Below the pieces are notes generated by a model that made no database searches, was not told the DNA's origin, and saw only the letters and a program-made list of their open reading frames with translations. A stretch of 64,000 nucleotides of DNA from assembly GCA_035532555.1 (NCBI GenBank), contig DATKQS010000024.1, positions 75,225 through 139,224 of the forward strand, written 5' to 3'. Shown here piece by piece: positions 1-7,525 of this stretch (within the stretch, counting starts at the first letter, position 1; every line of letters starts with the position of its first letter). Both the position numbers and the translations under genes were made by a program. The stretch comes from Thermoplasmata archaeon. Lineage in GTDB: Archaea > Thermoplasmatota > Thermoplasmata > Lutacidiplasmatales > UBA184.

Positions 1-82
1 CCTTGTTGGCGTCGTCCCAGTTGATTGTCGTCGATCCGAACAGGCTCCCGCCCTTCGGCGGGATCGGTTGATTGGTCACCAT
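1..82 (-). CDS. Start of an unidentified protein (partial)
   Basis: Only the first 27 codons lie in the window. The ATG is at 82 and the peptide begins MVTNQPIPPKGGSLFGSTTI. A good Shine-Dalgarno (GGAGG, 97 to 93 on this strand) sits 10 nt before it and lies immediately after the stop codon of the upstream zinc-ribbon gene, so the two are probably on one message. No family can be named from this fragment. Confidence 0.5.
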   Translation of the reverse strand, partial: MVTNQPIPPKGGSLFGSTTINWDDANK

Positions 83-97
83 CGTCTCGTTTCCTCC

Positions 98-775
98 TTA
101 TTGCACCAGGATGCCTTGGACCGCCTTCAGCCGGACCTGGAATGCCTGCTGAAGCTGGCTGACCTGACTTCGCGCGCTGGCCACCAGGCGCTGCAGGTCC
201 GCGGCATTCGCTCCGGCCGCGAGGGCGGGGAGGGGGGCGAGCGTCTGGTCGAGCTGGTCCGCCGCCAGGACGAAGCCGTAGTCGTACTCGTAGAGCCGGT
301 CGAGATCAGCATTGCCGACCCGGGTCGCCGGCGAGATGCCCGAATACCCTTGTTCCGCGCTCCGGATCTTAGGCTCCAGGGTGAGGAGGTCGGAAATGAG
401 CGGGGCGAGGTCCATCAGGACCGAGAACTGCCCGGACTGGGTCAGGGCCGCGCGCGCGTTCTCCGCGCTCGTGCGCGCGTTCTTGATCTTGTCCGCCACC
501 TGGCGGCGTAGGATGCTGTCCGCCGCGCGAATGTCCTCGCCCTGGCGGTACGCTCGGAACCCGGGGACGAGCAGCTGCAATCGTTTGAGGGTCCCCCGAT
601 CCTGATCGACCTTCTCCCTCAGATCAACCGGAGCCGAACCGGCGGCCGCCGTCGCGGGCGGGGCCGGAATGGGGCCCCCACACGACGGGCAGAACCGGTC
701 GGACGCACCCACCGGCGCGTGGCAGGACGGGCAGACCCGCGGGGCGGGTTCGGTCGGCCCGGGGGGAGGCATCAC
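98..775 (-). CDS. Zinc-ribbon protein with helical C-terminal region
   Basis: This 225-aa protein opens with a Pro-rich stretch and one zinc ribbon made of two CxxC knuckles (C15/C18 and C29/C32), of the kind often seen at the N-terminus of archaeal regulatory or scaffold proteins. A short Pro/Ala linker follows. Residues about 50-225 look all-helical and partly coiled-coil. There is no signal peptide or membrane span, so it should be cytosolic. It starts one base after the stop of the membrane protein upstream (777-1310) and its own stop abuts the ribosome binding site of the next gene, so the three form an operon. The biochemical role is unknown. Confidence 0.7.
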   Translation of the reverse strand: MMPPPGPTEPAPRVCPSCHAPVGASDRFCPSCGGPIPAPPATAAAGSAPVDLREKVDQDRGTLKRLQLLVPGFRAYRQGEDIRAADSILRRQVADKIKNARTSAENARAALTQSGQFSVLMDLAPLISDLLTLEPKIRSAEQGYSGISPATRVGNADLDRLYEYDYGFVLAADQLDQTLAPLPALAAGANAADLQRLVASARSQVSQLQQAFQVRLKAVQGILVQ

Positions 776-776
776 G

Positions 777-1310
777 TCAGGGACCCCGCGAGCTCGGGGG
801 GGAGGGAGGAGGAGCGGTCGCCGGAGCGTCCGGCGCGTGAGCGGTCTGGTAATCGAACGCGGAGACGGGCGTCCGAGCGCGCCACTCGGCCCGGGCCGCC
901 TCGCGGGGAGGCTCGGTCGCGAGCATTCGGCTGCGCCAGGCGATCCCCGCGATCGACCCGGCGAGAGCGACGAGCGTCAGGACGAGGCCGGTGACCTGCC
1001 AGACGAGCGCAAGGCTGTACGCCGGGGCCGGAAGCGCGAACGTGACGAGAAGGAGCGCGAACCCGAAGGCGTAGAACGCCCAGGCGAGGGTGCGCTGCGG
1101 GGCCGGGTTCGCCGCGGAGAGGGACTGCGCGAGGTAGGAGATCGCGGCGAACACCAACGAGAGGATCCCGATCGTGACCAGGCCGAGGTAGTGGCCGTTC
1201 TGGGGGAGCAGGAGGTACATCCCCACCATGAGCACGACCGCCGCGACGAACAGGATCGCGGCGACGATCGGCGCGGCGATGCGTGACACCGGCGTAGAAA
1301 CGGAGGCCAT
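777..1310 (-). CDS. Four-helix integral membrane protein, unknown function
   Basis: This is a 177-aa protein with four clear hydrophobic segments at roughly residues 10-35, 42-65, 75-95 and 100-125. A polar, Pro/Ala-rich cytoplasmic-type tail of about 50 residues follows. No catalytic or binding motif was recognised. It is the first gene of a three-gene minus-strand operon with the zinc-ribbon protein and the partial gene at the window edge. A TATA-like box lies at about 1340-1348 on the same strand. A membrane protein coupled to zinc-ribbon partners suggests a small membrane-associated complex, but that is inference. Confidence 0.65.
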   Translation of the reverse strand: MASVSTPVSRIAAPIVAAILFVAAVVLMVGMYLLLPQNGHYLGLVTIGILSLVFAAISYLAQSLSAANPAPQRTLAWAFYAFGFALLLVTFALPAPAYSLALVWQVTGLVLTLVALAGSIAGIAWRSRMLATEPPREAARAEWRARTPVSAFDYQTAHAPDAPATAPPPSPPSSRGP

Positions 1311-1424
1311 TCGTGAACTCCGAGTGTAATGGGGGAGGGCGATATATCAGGATGACCCCCCGATGTGGGCGTCCGAGGAAGTTGGGATCGGCTGGGAGCG
1401 GAAGCACTCTCCGGCGAGAACGGT

Positions 1425-3992
1425 TCAGAGCCTCGGTTCCTCGTCGGTGCGCATGCGCCGAGGTGGGCGAGCTGCCGCTGCTTCCGGGGCGGGCGCGATC
1501 GACGGAGGGGCCACGACGGGCCGGGCTCGGGCCGCTGCCTCACGGGGAGCTCGAGGTTCCCTCGGCGGGCGCTCGGGAGCTTCGTCCTCATCGTCGTCCC
1601 GATCGGGTTCGTCACGGGCGTCCTTCGGAGGGGCCCGTTCTCGCCGTGTCAGAGCGGCTCGCGGGGTCACGGGCTCGGCTTCCTCTGCCGGCAGCGGGGG
1701 CCGTGGGCCCGCGTGAACCGGAGCGGCGTGGGCATGGGGCCGGTCCGGCCCGCCGATCGGTGCGTTCGATTGGTCCACGGGGTAGCGGCACTTCGGACAC
1801 TGCCGGAAGTTGCCGAGACAGTGCTCGCAGATCGGAGCACCGCAAACATGCGTGATGGCGGCGATCCCGCCGCACCCGATGCACCGGATCGGCTCGGCTC
1901 CCCGCCGATGAGATATCGGAGTGAGCCCGGCGGAAGCCCCGCCGAGAGACACCCCGTATCCCCCGCCCCCCGAGGGATGACCGGCGACGAGCCCGGCGGC
2001 GCCTTCGTGGGGGAAGAAATGCGGCTCGGCGACCAGAACGGGGAGCGCCGCGTTCGCGAAGGCAGCCGCCGCCGGAGCGGCCCCGCCTCCCAGCGTGAGC
2101 GTGGGCAGAGGCGCGTGGGCGGCGCCCCCGGCACGCTCCACGGTCTGGATGAGGCGCGCCTTGAAGATCCCGATTCGAAGGTCGCGCACGAGTTCAAAGA
2201 CGGTTCGATCGTCGCCGCCGGCGCTCATCGCCTGGCGTGCTAGCTCTTCGACATCGGGGGTGAGCTCGAGATTCTCCGGCCGGATATCGAGGTGGAGCAC
2301 GGCCTCGAGGTAGGCGAAGAGCCTCTGGACCTGTTCGAGGGACGTCTCCGCCGGGCTGAGCACGGCGATGTCCGCGAGGCTCAGCGAACCGGGTTCGATC
2401 CCGCCCGGCCATCGCTCGACAGCCGAAGTGATCAGACGGACCGATACCGCCTCGAGCTCGGCGAGTTCCGCCGCGGGCAGGCGATAGACATCGATCTTCG
2501 GGGTCCGGCCCATCGCCGCGATCACCGAATCGAGCATCTCGAATGGCACTCGAAGGGAGACGAAGAGATCGTTCTTGGTGATGGGGCGGTGCAAATCGGC
2601 TTCGAGGCGCAGGGCCGCGAGGCCCTGTCGGTCGATGGCGAAGTCGCGTCGCTTCTGGCCGGCGGCCTTCTTCCCTTCCTTGGCCGCGTCGGACTCGGGG
2701 TCGATCAACAGCGCGCGATCGAAGCTGGCGAGCGCCGGCTCGGGCTGCCGAGCGGCGAGCAGTGCGAGACCCCGGCGGGTCCATGCGTTCCCATCGTGGG
2801 GTGCGATCTGAACGGCCCGATCGTACAACGAGAGTGCCTCGGTGGAGTCCCCCCGGCGCTCGGCGACGAACCCGGCCCGCAGCAGGATCGATGCGTTCCC
2901 CGGGACGAGCTCGACCGCGTGCGCGAATGCGGCGGCGGCTCCGGCCCAGTCCTCCCGGGAGATGTCGAGCTCTCCGAGACGGATCCACAGCGAACTGGAT
3001 TTCGGGAGGAGCTCGAGCCCGTGCTGGACCTCGCGAGCGGCTTCGTCCCGGTTTCCGAGCCCGCTCTCCGCCTCGGCGAGCAGGAGCACGAGTCGTTCGT
3101 CCCGGGGGATGCGGCCGAGCGAGCTGCGCAACAGCTCGCGCGCTTCGGAATGCTTGCCCTCCTCCATGAGGGAGTGGGCGGTTCCCGCAACGGCCACGGC
3201 TGAGCTCGGTTCCTTGCGAAGGATCTCCTCGTAGATGGCGCGCGCTTCCGCCGGGCGTTCGGCCCGCGATAGGATCTCCGCGCGCAGGAGGAGCATCGCA
3301 TCATCCGCAGGGTCTGGGGCGGTACCCGGAGCGCTCCCGGCATCCAGCCGCTCGAGCGCGAGGTCCGGGCGGCCGGATTCCATCAGGAGACGGACCCGAC
3401 GGAGCGTCACGTCGCGGGTGCGCTCTGGATCGATCTCTATCACCTGGCCATAGGCCGCTTCCGCCTCCCCGACCATCGAGAGCCGAGCCGCGAGATCGCC
3501 AAGTCGCAGGTAGAGCGTGGGATCGCGGGCGTCGGGACCGTCGATGCGCAGTACCGCATGGAGCGTATCGTACGCCGCTCGAGTCTCTCCCGTGATCTCC
3601 TGGACCTCGGACCTCTCGATCTGGACCGCACGATCGGCCGGGTCGAGTCGGGCAATTGCGGTCAGGGAGTACAGAAGTTCCTGCGGGTTGCGCAGGGCTC
3701 GATAGGCTTCGGCGCGGGTGCGCCATACATCGACATCCTCCGGGCGTTGCGCGAGAAGGGAGTCGCATACTCGCACGCAGGCCGCCGGGTCGCCCGCCAA
3801 CTCGAAGGTGCGCGCGATGCCCAACAGCCCTCCGCGATCGTTCGGGGCGGATCGCAGCCCCTCCTGGTACTCCGCGATCGCCTCCGGGAACGCCCCACGC
3901 TCGGCGAGCGAGCGCGCGTGCTGGAACACGGCGTGGGCGGGTTCTAGTTCGCCCGGGCCGGGCGGCTCAGTGACAACAACTCTCCCGGGCAT
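1425..3992 (-). CDS. Large TPR-repeat protein with C-terminal RING-like zinc finger
   Basis: This 855-aa soluble protein has at least ten tetratricopeptide repeats over residues about 20-440, with typical A/Y/P positions such as AIAEYQEGL and ALASFDRALLIDPES. A mostly helical domain of unknown type covers about 440-690. Near residues 708-745 is a compact finger with cysteine spacing CxxC-x9-C-x4-C-x2-C-x6-C-x2-C and a His two residues before the third Cys. That gives eight possible zinc ligands, as in RING or B-box folds. The last 110 residues are Pro/Arg/Glu-rich and probably disordered. TPRs bind proteins, so an assembly or adaptor role is likely. Any ubiquitin-like ligase role is speculation. 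A TATA box at 4018-4026 suggests a leaderless ATG at 3992. Confidence 0.75.
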   Translation of the reverse strand: MPGRVVVTEPPGPGELEPAHAVFQHARSLAERGAFPEAIAEYQEGLRSAPNDRGGLLGIARTFELAGDPAACVRVCDSLLAQRPEDVDVWRTRAEAYRALRNPQELLYSLTAIARLDPADRAVQIERSEVQEITGETRAAYDTLHAVLRIDGPDARDPTLYLRLGDLAARLSMVGEAEAAYGQVIEIDPERTRDVTLRRVRLLMESGRPDLALERLDAGSAPGTAPDPADDAMLLLRAEILSRAERPAEARAIYEEILRKEPSSAVAVAGTAHSLMEEGKHSEARELLRSSLGRIPRDERLVLLLAEAESGLGNRDEAAREVQHGLELLPKSSSLWIRLGELDISREDWAGAAAAFAHAVELVPGNASILLRAGFVAERRGDSTEALSLYDRAVQIAPHDGNAWTRRGLALLAARQPEPALASFDRALLIDPESDAAKEGKKAAGQKRRDFAIDRQGLAALRLEADLHRPITKNDLFVSLRVPFEMLDSVIAAMGRTPKIDVYRLPAAELAELEAVSVRLITSAVERWPGGIEPGSLSLADIAVLSPAETSLEQVQRLFAYLEAVLHLDIRPENLELTPDVEELARQAMSAGGDDRTVFELVRDLRIGIFKARLIQTVERAGGAAHAPLPTLTLGGGAAPAAAAFANAALPVLVAEPHFFPHEGAAGLVAGHPSGGGGYGVSLGGASAGLTPISHRRGAEPIRCIGCGGIAAITHVCGAPICEHCLGNFRQCPKCRYPVDQSNAPIGGPDRPHAHAAPVHAGPRPPLPAEEAEPVTPRAALTRRERAPPKDARDEPDRDDDEDEAPERPPREPRAPREAAARARPVVAPPSIAPAPEAAAARPPRRMRTDEEPRL

Positions 3993-4017
3993 CGATGGTA
4001 AAAACGGCGGTATATGC

Positions 4018-4026
4018 GATAAATAG
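4018..4026 (-). promoter_or_regulatory. TATA box for the TPR protein gene
   Basis: Read on the minus strand this is CTATTTATC, centred about 29 nt before the ATG at 3992. That is the spacing expected for a leaderless archaeal transcript. Confidence 0.5.
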
Positions 4027-4124
4027 CTTCTCTACCACAGGAAGCGGAACTCCGGGCACGGACTCGAGGACGGCGCCGGTCGTCGGCCGACGCTCGACCG
4101 GCCCGCCGCCGCGTTGCCGAGGAG

Positions 4125-4130
4125 TTTATT
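4125..4130 (+). promoter_or_regulatory. TATA box deciding the HD-domain gene start
   Basis: TTTATT is centred 25 nt before the GTG at 4153. It argues that translation starts leaderlessly at 4153 and not at the upstream in-frame TTG at 4114, which lies before the box. Confidence 0.5.
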
Positions 4131-4152
4131 CCTCGGGCGCCCTCGGGCAATC

Positions 4153-5424
4153 GTGCGGCCACCCACCTCGCCCCCGCGGAAGTCGATCTTCGACCCGGTC
4201 CACGGTCAGATCGAGCTCGAGGGGGCCGCGCTCGCGCTGGTCGGAACGCGGGAGTTCCAGCGCCTCTGGGGGATCCACCAGACGGGGTTCGCCCACCTCG
4301 TGTTCCCGGGAGCGAATCATACGCGACTCGAACACTCGCTCGGTACCTACTGGGTCGCGCGGGAGATGGCTCGCCACCTCGATCTGGACGCCCCTTCGAC
4401 CGAGCTCGCGATGGTCGGCGGGCTGCTCCACGATCTGGGTCACCCGCCCTTTTCCCACACTCTCGAACCCTCCATGCGGGAGGTGCTGGGACGTGGGCAC
4501 GAGGCGGTCTCGCGCGCCCGGATCGTCGGAGCGGAGATCCCCGGTGTGGAGGAGGACCCCGAGGCGGTCACGGTTCCGACCACCCTCGAGAAGCACGGAC
4601 TCCGGCCCCGGGACATCGCCGACCTCGTCGATCCGCCGCGCCACCGGGAGCTCCATGGACTCCTCCGCTCGATGCTGCACAGCGCGGTGGACGCGGATCG
4701 CATCGATTACCTTCAGCGCGATGCGCACTACACCGGGGTCGCACACGGCGCGATCGACGCGGTGCGGCTGCTCGACACCATCCGAGCCCACCGCGATCGG
4801 ATCGCGTTTGCCGAGAAAGGCCGGATGGCGGTCGAGGGGTTCCTCGTCGGTCGGGCCCTGATGTACGCGGCAGTGTACTACCACAAGACGGTGCGCGCCG
4901 CCGAACTCATGGCCCAGGCGGCCGTCGAGCGCTCCGAAGGGTATCCGGAATCCGCGCGTGTTCTGTTCTCGTGGACCGATGGCGAGCTCCTCACCCGCCT
5001 CCCCGATCGTGGAGGTCTCACGGCGCGACTGGTGAAGGGCCTGCTCGAGCGGCGCTTGTACAAGCGCGCGTATCGTCTGACGGAACTCGATGCGGGAAGG
5101 GCCCGCCGGTGGGCTCGGATCCTGCGCTCACCGGCCGAGCGTCGACAACGCGAGGACGCGCTCGCCGAACGCCTCCGAGCGCCGCCGGGGAGCGTCCTCT
5201 TCGATCTCGCGGGCCTCGAACCCCGGGGCCGCCCCCTCGACGATTGGGCGGCGATCGCCGTCCTCGGGCGTCGGGGCGCGACGTACCCGTTCCGAGCCGC
5301 CTCTCCCTGGAGAGCCTTGGTCGAGCGACCCGCGGCCGACTCGCCCGTCGTGGTGTACACCGCCCCGCGGTATCGGGCGGCGGCGTCTCGGATACTGGCG
5401 CGCTCGCCCTCGCTCCTTCCCTAG
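4153..5424 (+). CDS. HD-domain metal-dependent phosphohydrolase (dGTPase/SAMHD1-like)
   Basis: This 423-aa protein belongs to the HD superfamily of (d)NTP or phosphate-ester hydrolases. The metal-binding residues are visible in order: a His in NHTRLEHSLGTYWVA, the HD pair in LLHDLGHPPFSHTLE, and the distal Asp in HSAVDADRIDYLQRD. The N-terminus (IFDPVHGQIEL) is typical of the archaeal and bacterial YpgQ/dGTPase-like subgroup. The C-terminal half is helical with an Arg-rich region. The start was set at GTG 4153 because of the TATA box 25 nt upstream. The substrate cannot be told from sequence. It is divergently arranged with the TPR gene. Confidence 0.85.
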   Translation: MRPPTSPPRKSIFDPVHGQIELEGAALALVGTREFQRLWGIHQTGFAHLVFPGANHTRLEHSLGTYWVAREMARHLDLDAPSTELAMVGGLLHDLGHPPFSHTLEPSMREVLGRGHEAVSRARIVGAEIPGVEEDPEAVTVPTTLEKHGLRPRDIADLVDPPRHRELHGLLRSMLHSAVDADRIDYLQRDAHYTGVAHGAIDAVRLLDTIRAHRDRIAFAEKGRMAVEGFLVGRALMYAAVYYHKTVRAAELMAQAAVERSEGYPESARVLFSWTDGELLTRLPDRGGLTARLVKGLLERRLYKRAYRLTELDAGRARRWARILRSPAERRQREDALAERLRAPPGSVLFDLAGLEPRGRPLDDWAAIAVLGRRGATYPFRAASPWRALVERPAADSPVVVYTAPRYRAAASRILARSPSLLP

Positions 5425-5440
5425 CGAACTCTCGGAGCCT

Positions 5441-5839
5441 TCACTCGAGAGCGAGCACGCGATTCCACTGGGCCCCCGTCAACGGGAGGACGGAGAGCCG
5501 ACCGATCCGCACGAGGGGGGAGTCGGAGAACACCGCCTCCTGCTTCAGCCGTTCGAGCGGTACGGGGTGGTGGAGGGCGCGTACGGGGCGGACCTCGATC
5601 GACCAGGAGCCCCGATCATCGTGAGGGTCGGGGCGAGGCTCGGAGGAGACCCGGAGGATTCCCACCGCGGCGCGTTCCGCGCCGGTATGGTACATAATCG
5701 CTTCGTCGCCGGGCCGCATCGCGCGCAGATGCCGGAGCGCGAGCGCATTGTGAACGCCGTTCCACTCGGTCGTGCGATCCCGGACGAGATCGGAGAATCG
5801 ATAGCTCTCCGGATCCTCTTTGAGCAGCCATCGCGCCAT
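5441..5839 (-). CDS. EVE-domain (PUA-like) protein
   Basis: This 132-aa single-domain protein matches the EVE fold, a PUA-like domain that binds modified bases in DNA or RNA. The N-terminal MARWLLKEDPESYRFSDL and the central LRAMRPGDEAIMYHTG are the usual EVE signatures (strand, aromatic cage region, then MKPGD..lfYHS). Length fits a stand-alone EVE protein. It is convergent with the HD gene and divergent from the glycosyltransferase. The ligand is unknown. Confidence 0.85.
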   Translation of the reverse strand: MARWLLKEDPESYRFSDLVRDRTTEWNGVHNALALRHLRAMRPGDEAIMYHTGAERAAVGILRVSSEPRPDPHDDRGSWSIEVRPVRALHHPVPLERLKQEAVFSDSPLVRIGRLSVLPLTGAQWNRVLALE

Positions 5840-5886
5840 AACCTCCCGAGTTCGCCGGAGGCATTACGGGCTCGGTCCGCCACGCC

Positions 5887-5894
5887 CTTTATAC
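5887..5894 (+). promoter_or_regulatory. TATA box for the GT4 gene
   Basis: CTTTATAC is centred about 25 nt before the GTG at 5916. This fixes that GTG as the start and excludes 32 codons of open frame further upstream. Confidence 0.6.
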
Positions 5895-5915
5895 CGGACG
5901 GTCCCTCGGTACGCT

Positions 5916-6962
5916 GTGCGCGTCGTCCTGGTCGGCACCGGGGTCTATCCCATCCCGCCGCCCGGCTACGGTGCGATCGAGCGCCTCATCGCCCAATACG
6001 CGCAAGCGCTGCAGGCCGGTGGCCACGCGGTCACGGTAGTTCAGGAGGTCCGGCGCCAGCAGCCCGTCGACGAATACTGGTTCGCAGGCCGGTTGAAGGG
6101 GCTCCTCCGTTCCCAGACCGCCGACATCGTTCACGCTCAGACCCCGGTGGTGGGGAACCGGATCGCCTCGCTCGGCATCCCGTACGTCTACACGACCCAT
6201 TCTCGCAACTGGTTCTCGGTTCGGGGGCTCACGCAGCGATGGGGATTCCGGCTGGAACGCCGCGCGATCTCGCGCTCGGCGGCCACGATCTGCCCGACGG
6301 ATCGCCTCAACGCGGAGGTCAGCCGGCGCTTGGGAACCCATCGCCCCGCGGAGCTTCCGACGATCCCCATCGGAATCGATGTGGGCTCGTGGCGACCGGC
6401 CGAACCACCCCCCGCGACGGTCTCCGCCCTCGCGGTAGGGACCGTGATCCCGATCAAGCGATGGGAGCAAGCCGCGGGCGCCCTCGCGGGAACGGGGATC
6501 CGACTGCGTCTTGCCGGCCCGGTGCCGGATCGCGCCTACGCCGAGCGCGTTCGATCGGCCGGTCCCGTGGAGATCCTCGGCGAGATCCCCGATGCCCAAC
6601 TGCAGGAGGAGTACCACGCCGCGTCGTTCCTGATCCACCCCAGCGCGAGCGAGATCCTTCCCGTCGCTGTGCTCCAGGCTTTCGCGTGCGGAATCCCCGT
6701 GATCGGGTCGGAGGCCATCCGGCCGGTGCTCGAAGATGGAATCGCCGGATTCATCGCGGTGCCGGATTCGCGCGGCAGCCTCGCCTCGAGCCTTCGGGCG
6801 CTCGCCGTGCAGCTCCGAGATGACCGTCCGTTGCGCGCACGCCTGGGCGCCGGGGCTCGGCGCTGCGCGGAGGAGCGGTACAGCTGGCCGAAGATCGTGG
6901 CCGCTCATCTCGACCTGTACGAGGCCGTCCGCAATCGCTTCGGCCCGGCACTCCCCGGCTAG
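5916..6962 (+). CDS. GT4-family glycosyltransferase
   Basis: This 348-aa GT-B retaining glycosyltransferase has an N-terminal acceptor domain beginning VRVVLVGTGVYPIPPPGYGA with the glycine-rich loop, a linker near PIGIDVGSW, and a C-terminal donor domain with HPSASEILPVAVLQAFACG. In GT4 enzymes the donor-binding motif is E-x7-E. Here the first Glu is kept and the second is Gln. No membrane segment is present, so it is probably cytosolic or peripherally bound and may act in cell-surface glycan, lipid or glycoprotein synthesis. The GTG start follows from the TATA box at 5887-5894. The next gene downstream is a tRNA. Confidence 0.85.
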   Translation: MRVVLVGTGVYPIPPPGYGAIERLIAQYAQALQAGGHAVTVVQEVRRQQPVDEYWFAGRLKGLLRSQTADIVHAQTPVVGNRIASLGIPYVYTTHSRNWFSVRGLTQRWGFRLERRAISRSAATICPTDRLNAEVSRRLGTHRPAELPTIPIGIDVGSWRPAEPPPATVSALAVGTVIPIKRWEQAAGALAGTGIRLRLAGPVPDRAYAERVRSAGPVEILGEIPDAQLQEEYHAASFLIHPSASEILPVAVLQAFACGIPVIGSEAIRPVLEDGIAGFIAVPDSRGSLASSLRALAVQLRDDRPLRARLGAGARRCAEERYSWPKIVAAHLDLYEAVRNRFGPALPG

Positions 6963-7046
6963 CCCCGTACGACCCGCGGACGCCCGGGCTCGCCGGTCGC
7001 CTCGATGGCGTCGAGGCCGTAATTTCAAGGATTCCGAAGATACTCT

Positions 7047-7053
7047 CTTATGG
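7047..7053 (+). promoter_or_regulatory. TATA-like box for tRNA-Ser
   Basis: CTTATGG lies about 28 nt before the tRNA 5' end at 7078. Confidence 0.35.
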
Positions 7054-7077
7054 GGTACGCCCTATCGCGTCTCCGGT

Positions 7078-7197
7078 GCTGAGGTAGCCTAGCTCGGCCA
7101 AGGCGCCAGATTCGAGATCTGGTGGTGCGTATGCATCGCGGGAGTTCAAAGGGGACCCGGCCACATGTCCGGGTCTCGGAGATTCTCCCCCTCAGCG
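7078..7197 (+). tRNA. tRNA-Ser(CGA) with a predicted 33-nt intron in the T-loop
   Basis: The acceptor strand GCTGAGG (7078-7084) pairs perfectly with CCTCAGC (7190-7196), followed by discriminator G73. The D-arm is GCC/GGC. The anticodon arm is CCAGA-TTCGAGA-TCTGG with anticodon CGA at 7113-7115. The long class-II variable arm is a 5-bp stem (7124-7128 with 7133-7137) closed by GTAT. The T-stem GGGAG (7140-7144) pairs with CTCCC (7185-7189), but the T-loop is interrupted after TTCAAA by about 33 extra bases. Removing them gives an 87-nt tRNA with a normal 7-nt T-loop. CCA is not encoded. A short open frame for the next gene begins inside this tRNA. Confidence 0.85.
7151..7183 (+). other. Predicted archaeal tRNA intron (noncanonical position, about 59/60)
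   Basis: The insert folds into a 9-bp stem (GGGACCCGG, 7152-7160, with CCGGGTCTC, 7169-7177) capped by an 8-nt loop. Outside it TTC (7145-7147) can pair with GGA (7178-7180). That leaves bulges AAAG (7148-7151) and GATT (7181-7184) on opposite strands, which is the relaxed bulge-helix-bulge shape cut by the archaeal tRNA endonuclease. The exact ends could shift by one base without changing the 33-nt length. Confidence 0.7.
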
Positions 7198-7217
7198 CCT
7201 CCCATCGCCCGCGGCGG

Positions 7218-7430
7218 ATCGTTGTCACGCTCGAGATCACGCGGGCGGGTTCGGTAGACCGACGTCGGGTCCTCATCGCCCCCGGCTCTTCGATCCGGGA
7301 GGCGCTCGCAGCCGTGGGAGCTCCGCCGGAAGGTAGCGCGGTCCTCCGCGAGGGAGTTCCTCAGCCACTCGATGCGACGATCGACCGCTCGGTGCGCCTC
7401 ACGGTCATTCCCACGTTCTCGGGGGGATAG
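7218..7430 (+). CDS. Ubiquitin-fold sulfur-carrier-like protein (SAMP/ThiS/MoaD type) ending in Gly-Gly
   Basis: The coding region reads IVVTLEITRAGSVDRR, then a helix SIREALAAVG, and ends VIPTFSGG with the C-terminal Gly-Gly needed for adenylation by an E1-like enzyme. That pattern is typical of ThiS, MoaD and the small archaeal modifier proteins, and the length of about 70 residues fits. The start is a puzzle: the only in-frame ATG/GTG codons (7122, 7125, 7131) lie inside the tRNA-Ser gene, and none follows until deep in the domain. The domain itself begins at ATC 7218, given here as the boundary. Candidate roles are sulfur transfer for thiamine, molybdopterin or tRNA, or protein tagging. 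A CADD-like gene follows closely. Confidence 0.6.
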   Translation: MVVTLEITRAGSVDRRRVLIAPGSSIREALAAVGAPPEGSAVLREGVPQPLDATIDRSVRLTVIPTFSGG

Positions 7431-7525
7431 TTCCGCCGCCCATGCCTTCCGCGCGGGGCGCGGGGGTTGCAGGGCACGCAGGAATCGTTCCCGAACCGAC
7501 CGAAAAGTACGACTACCTCCAGAGG

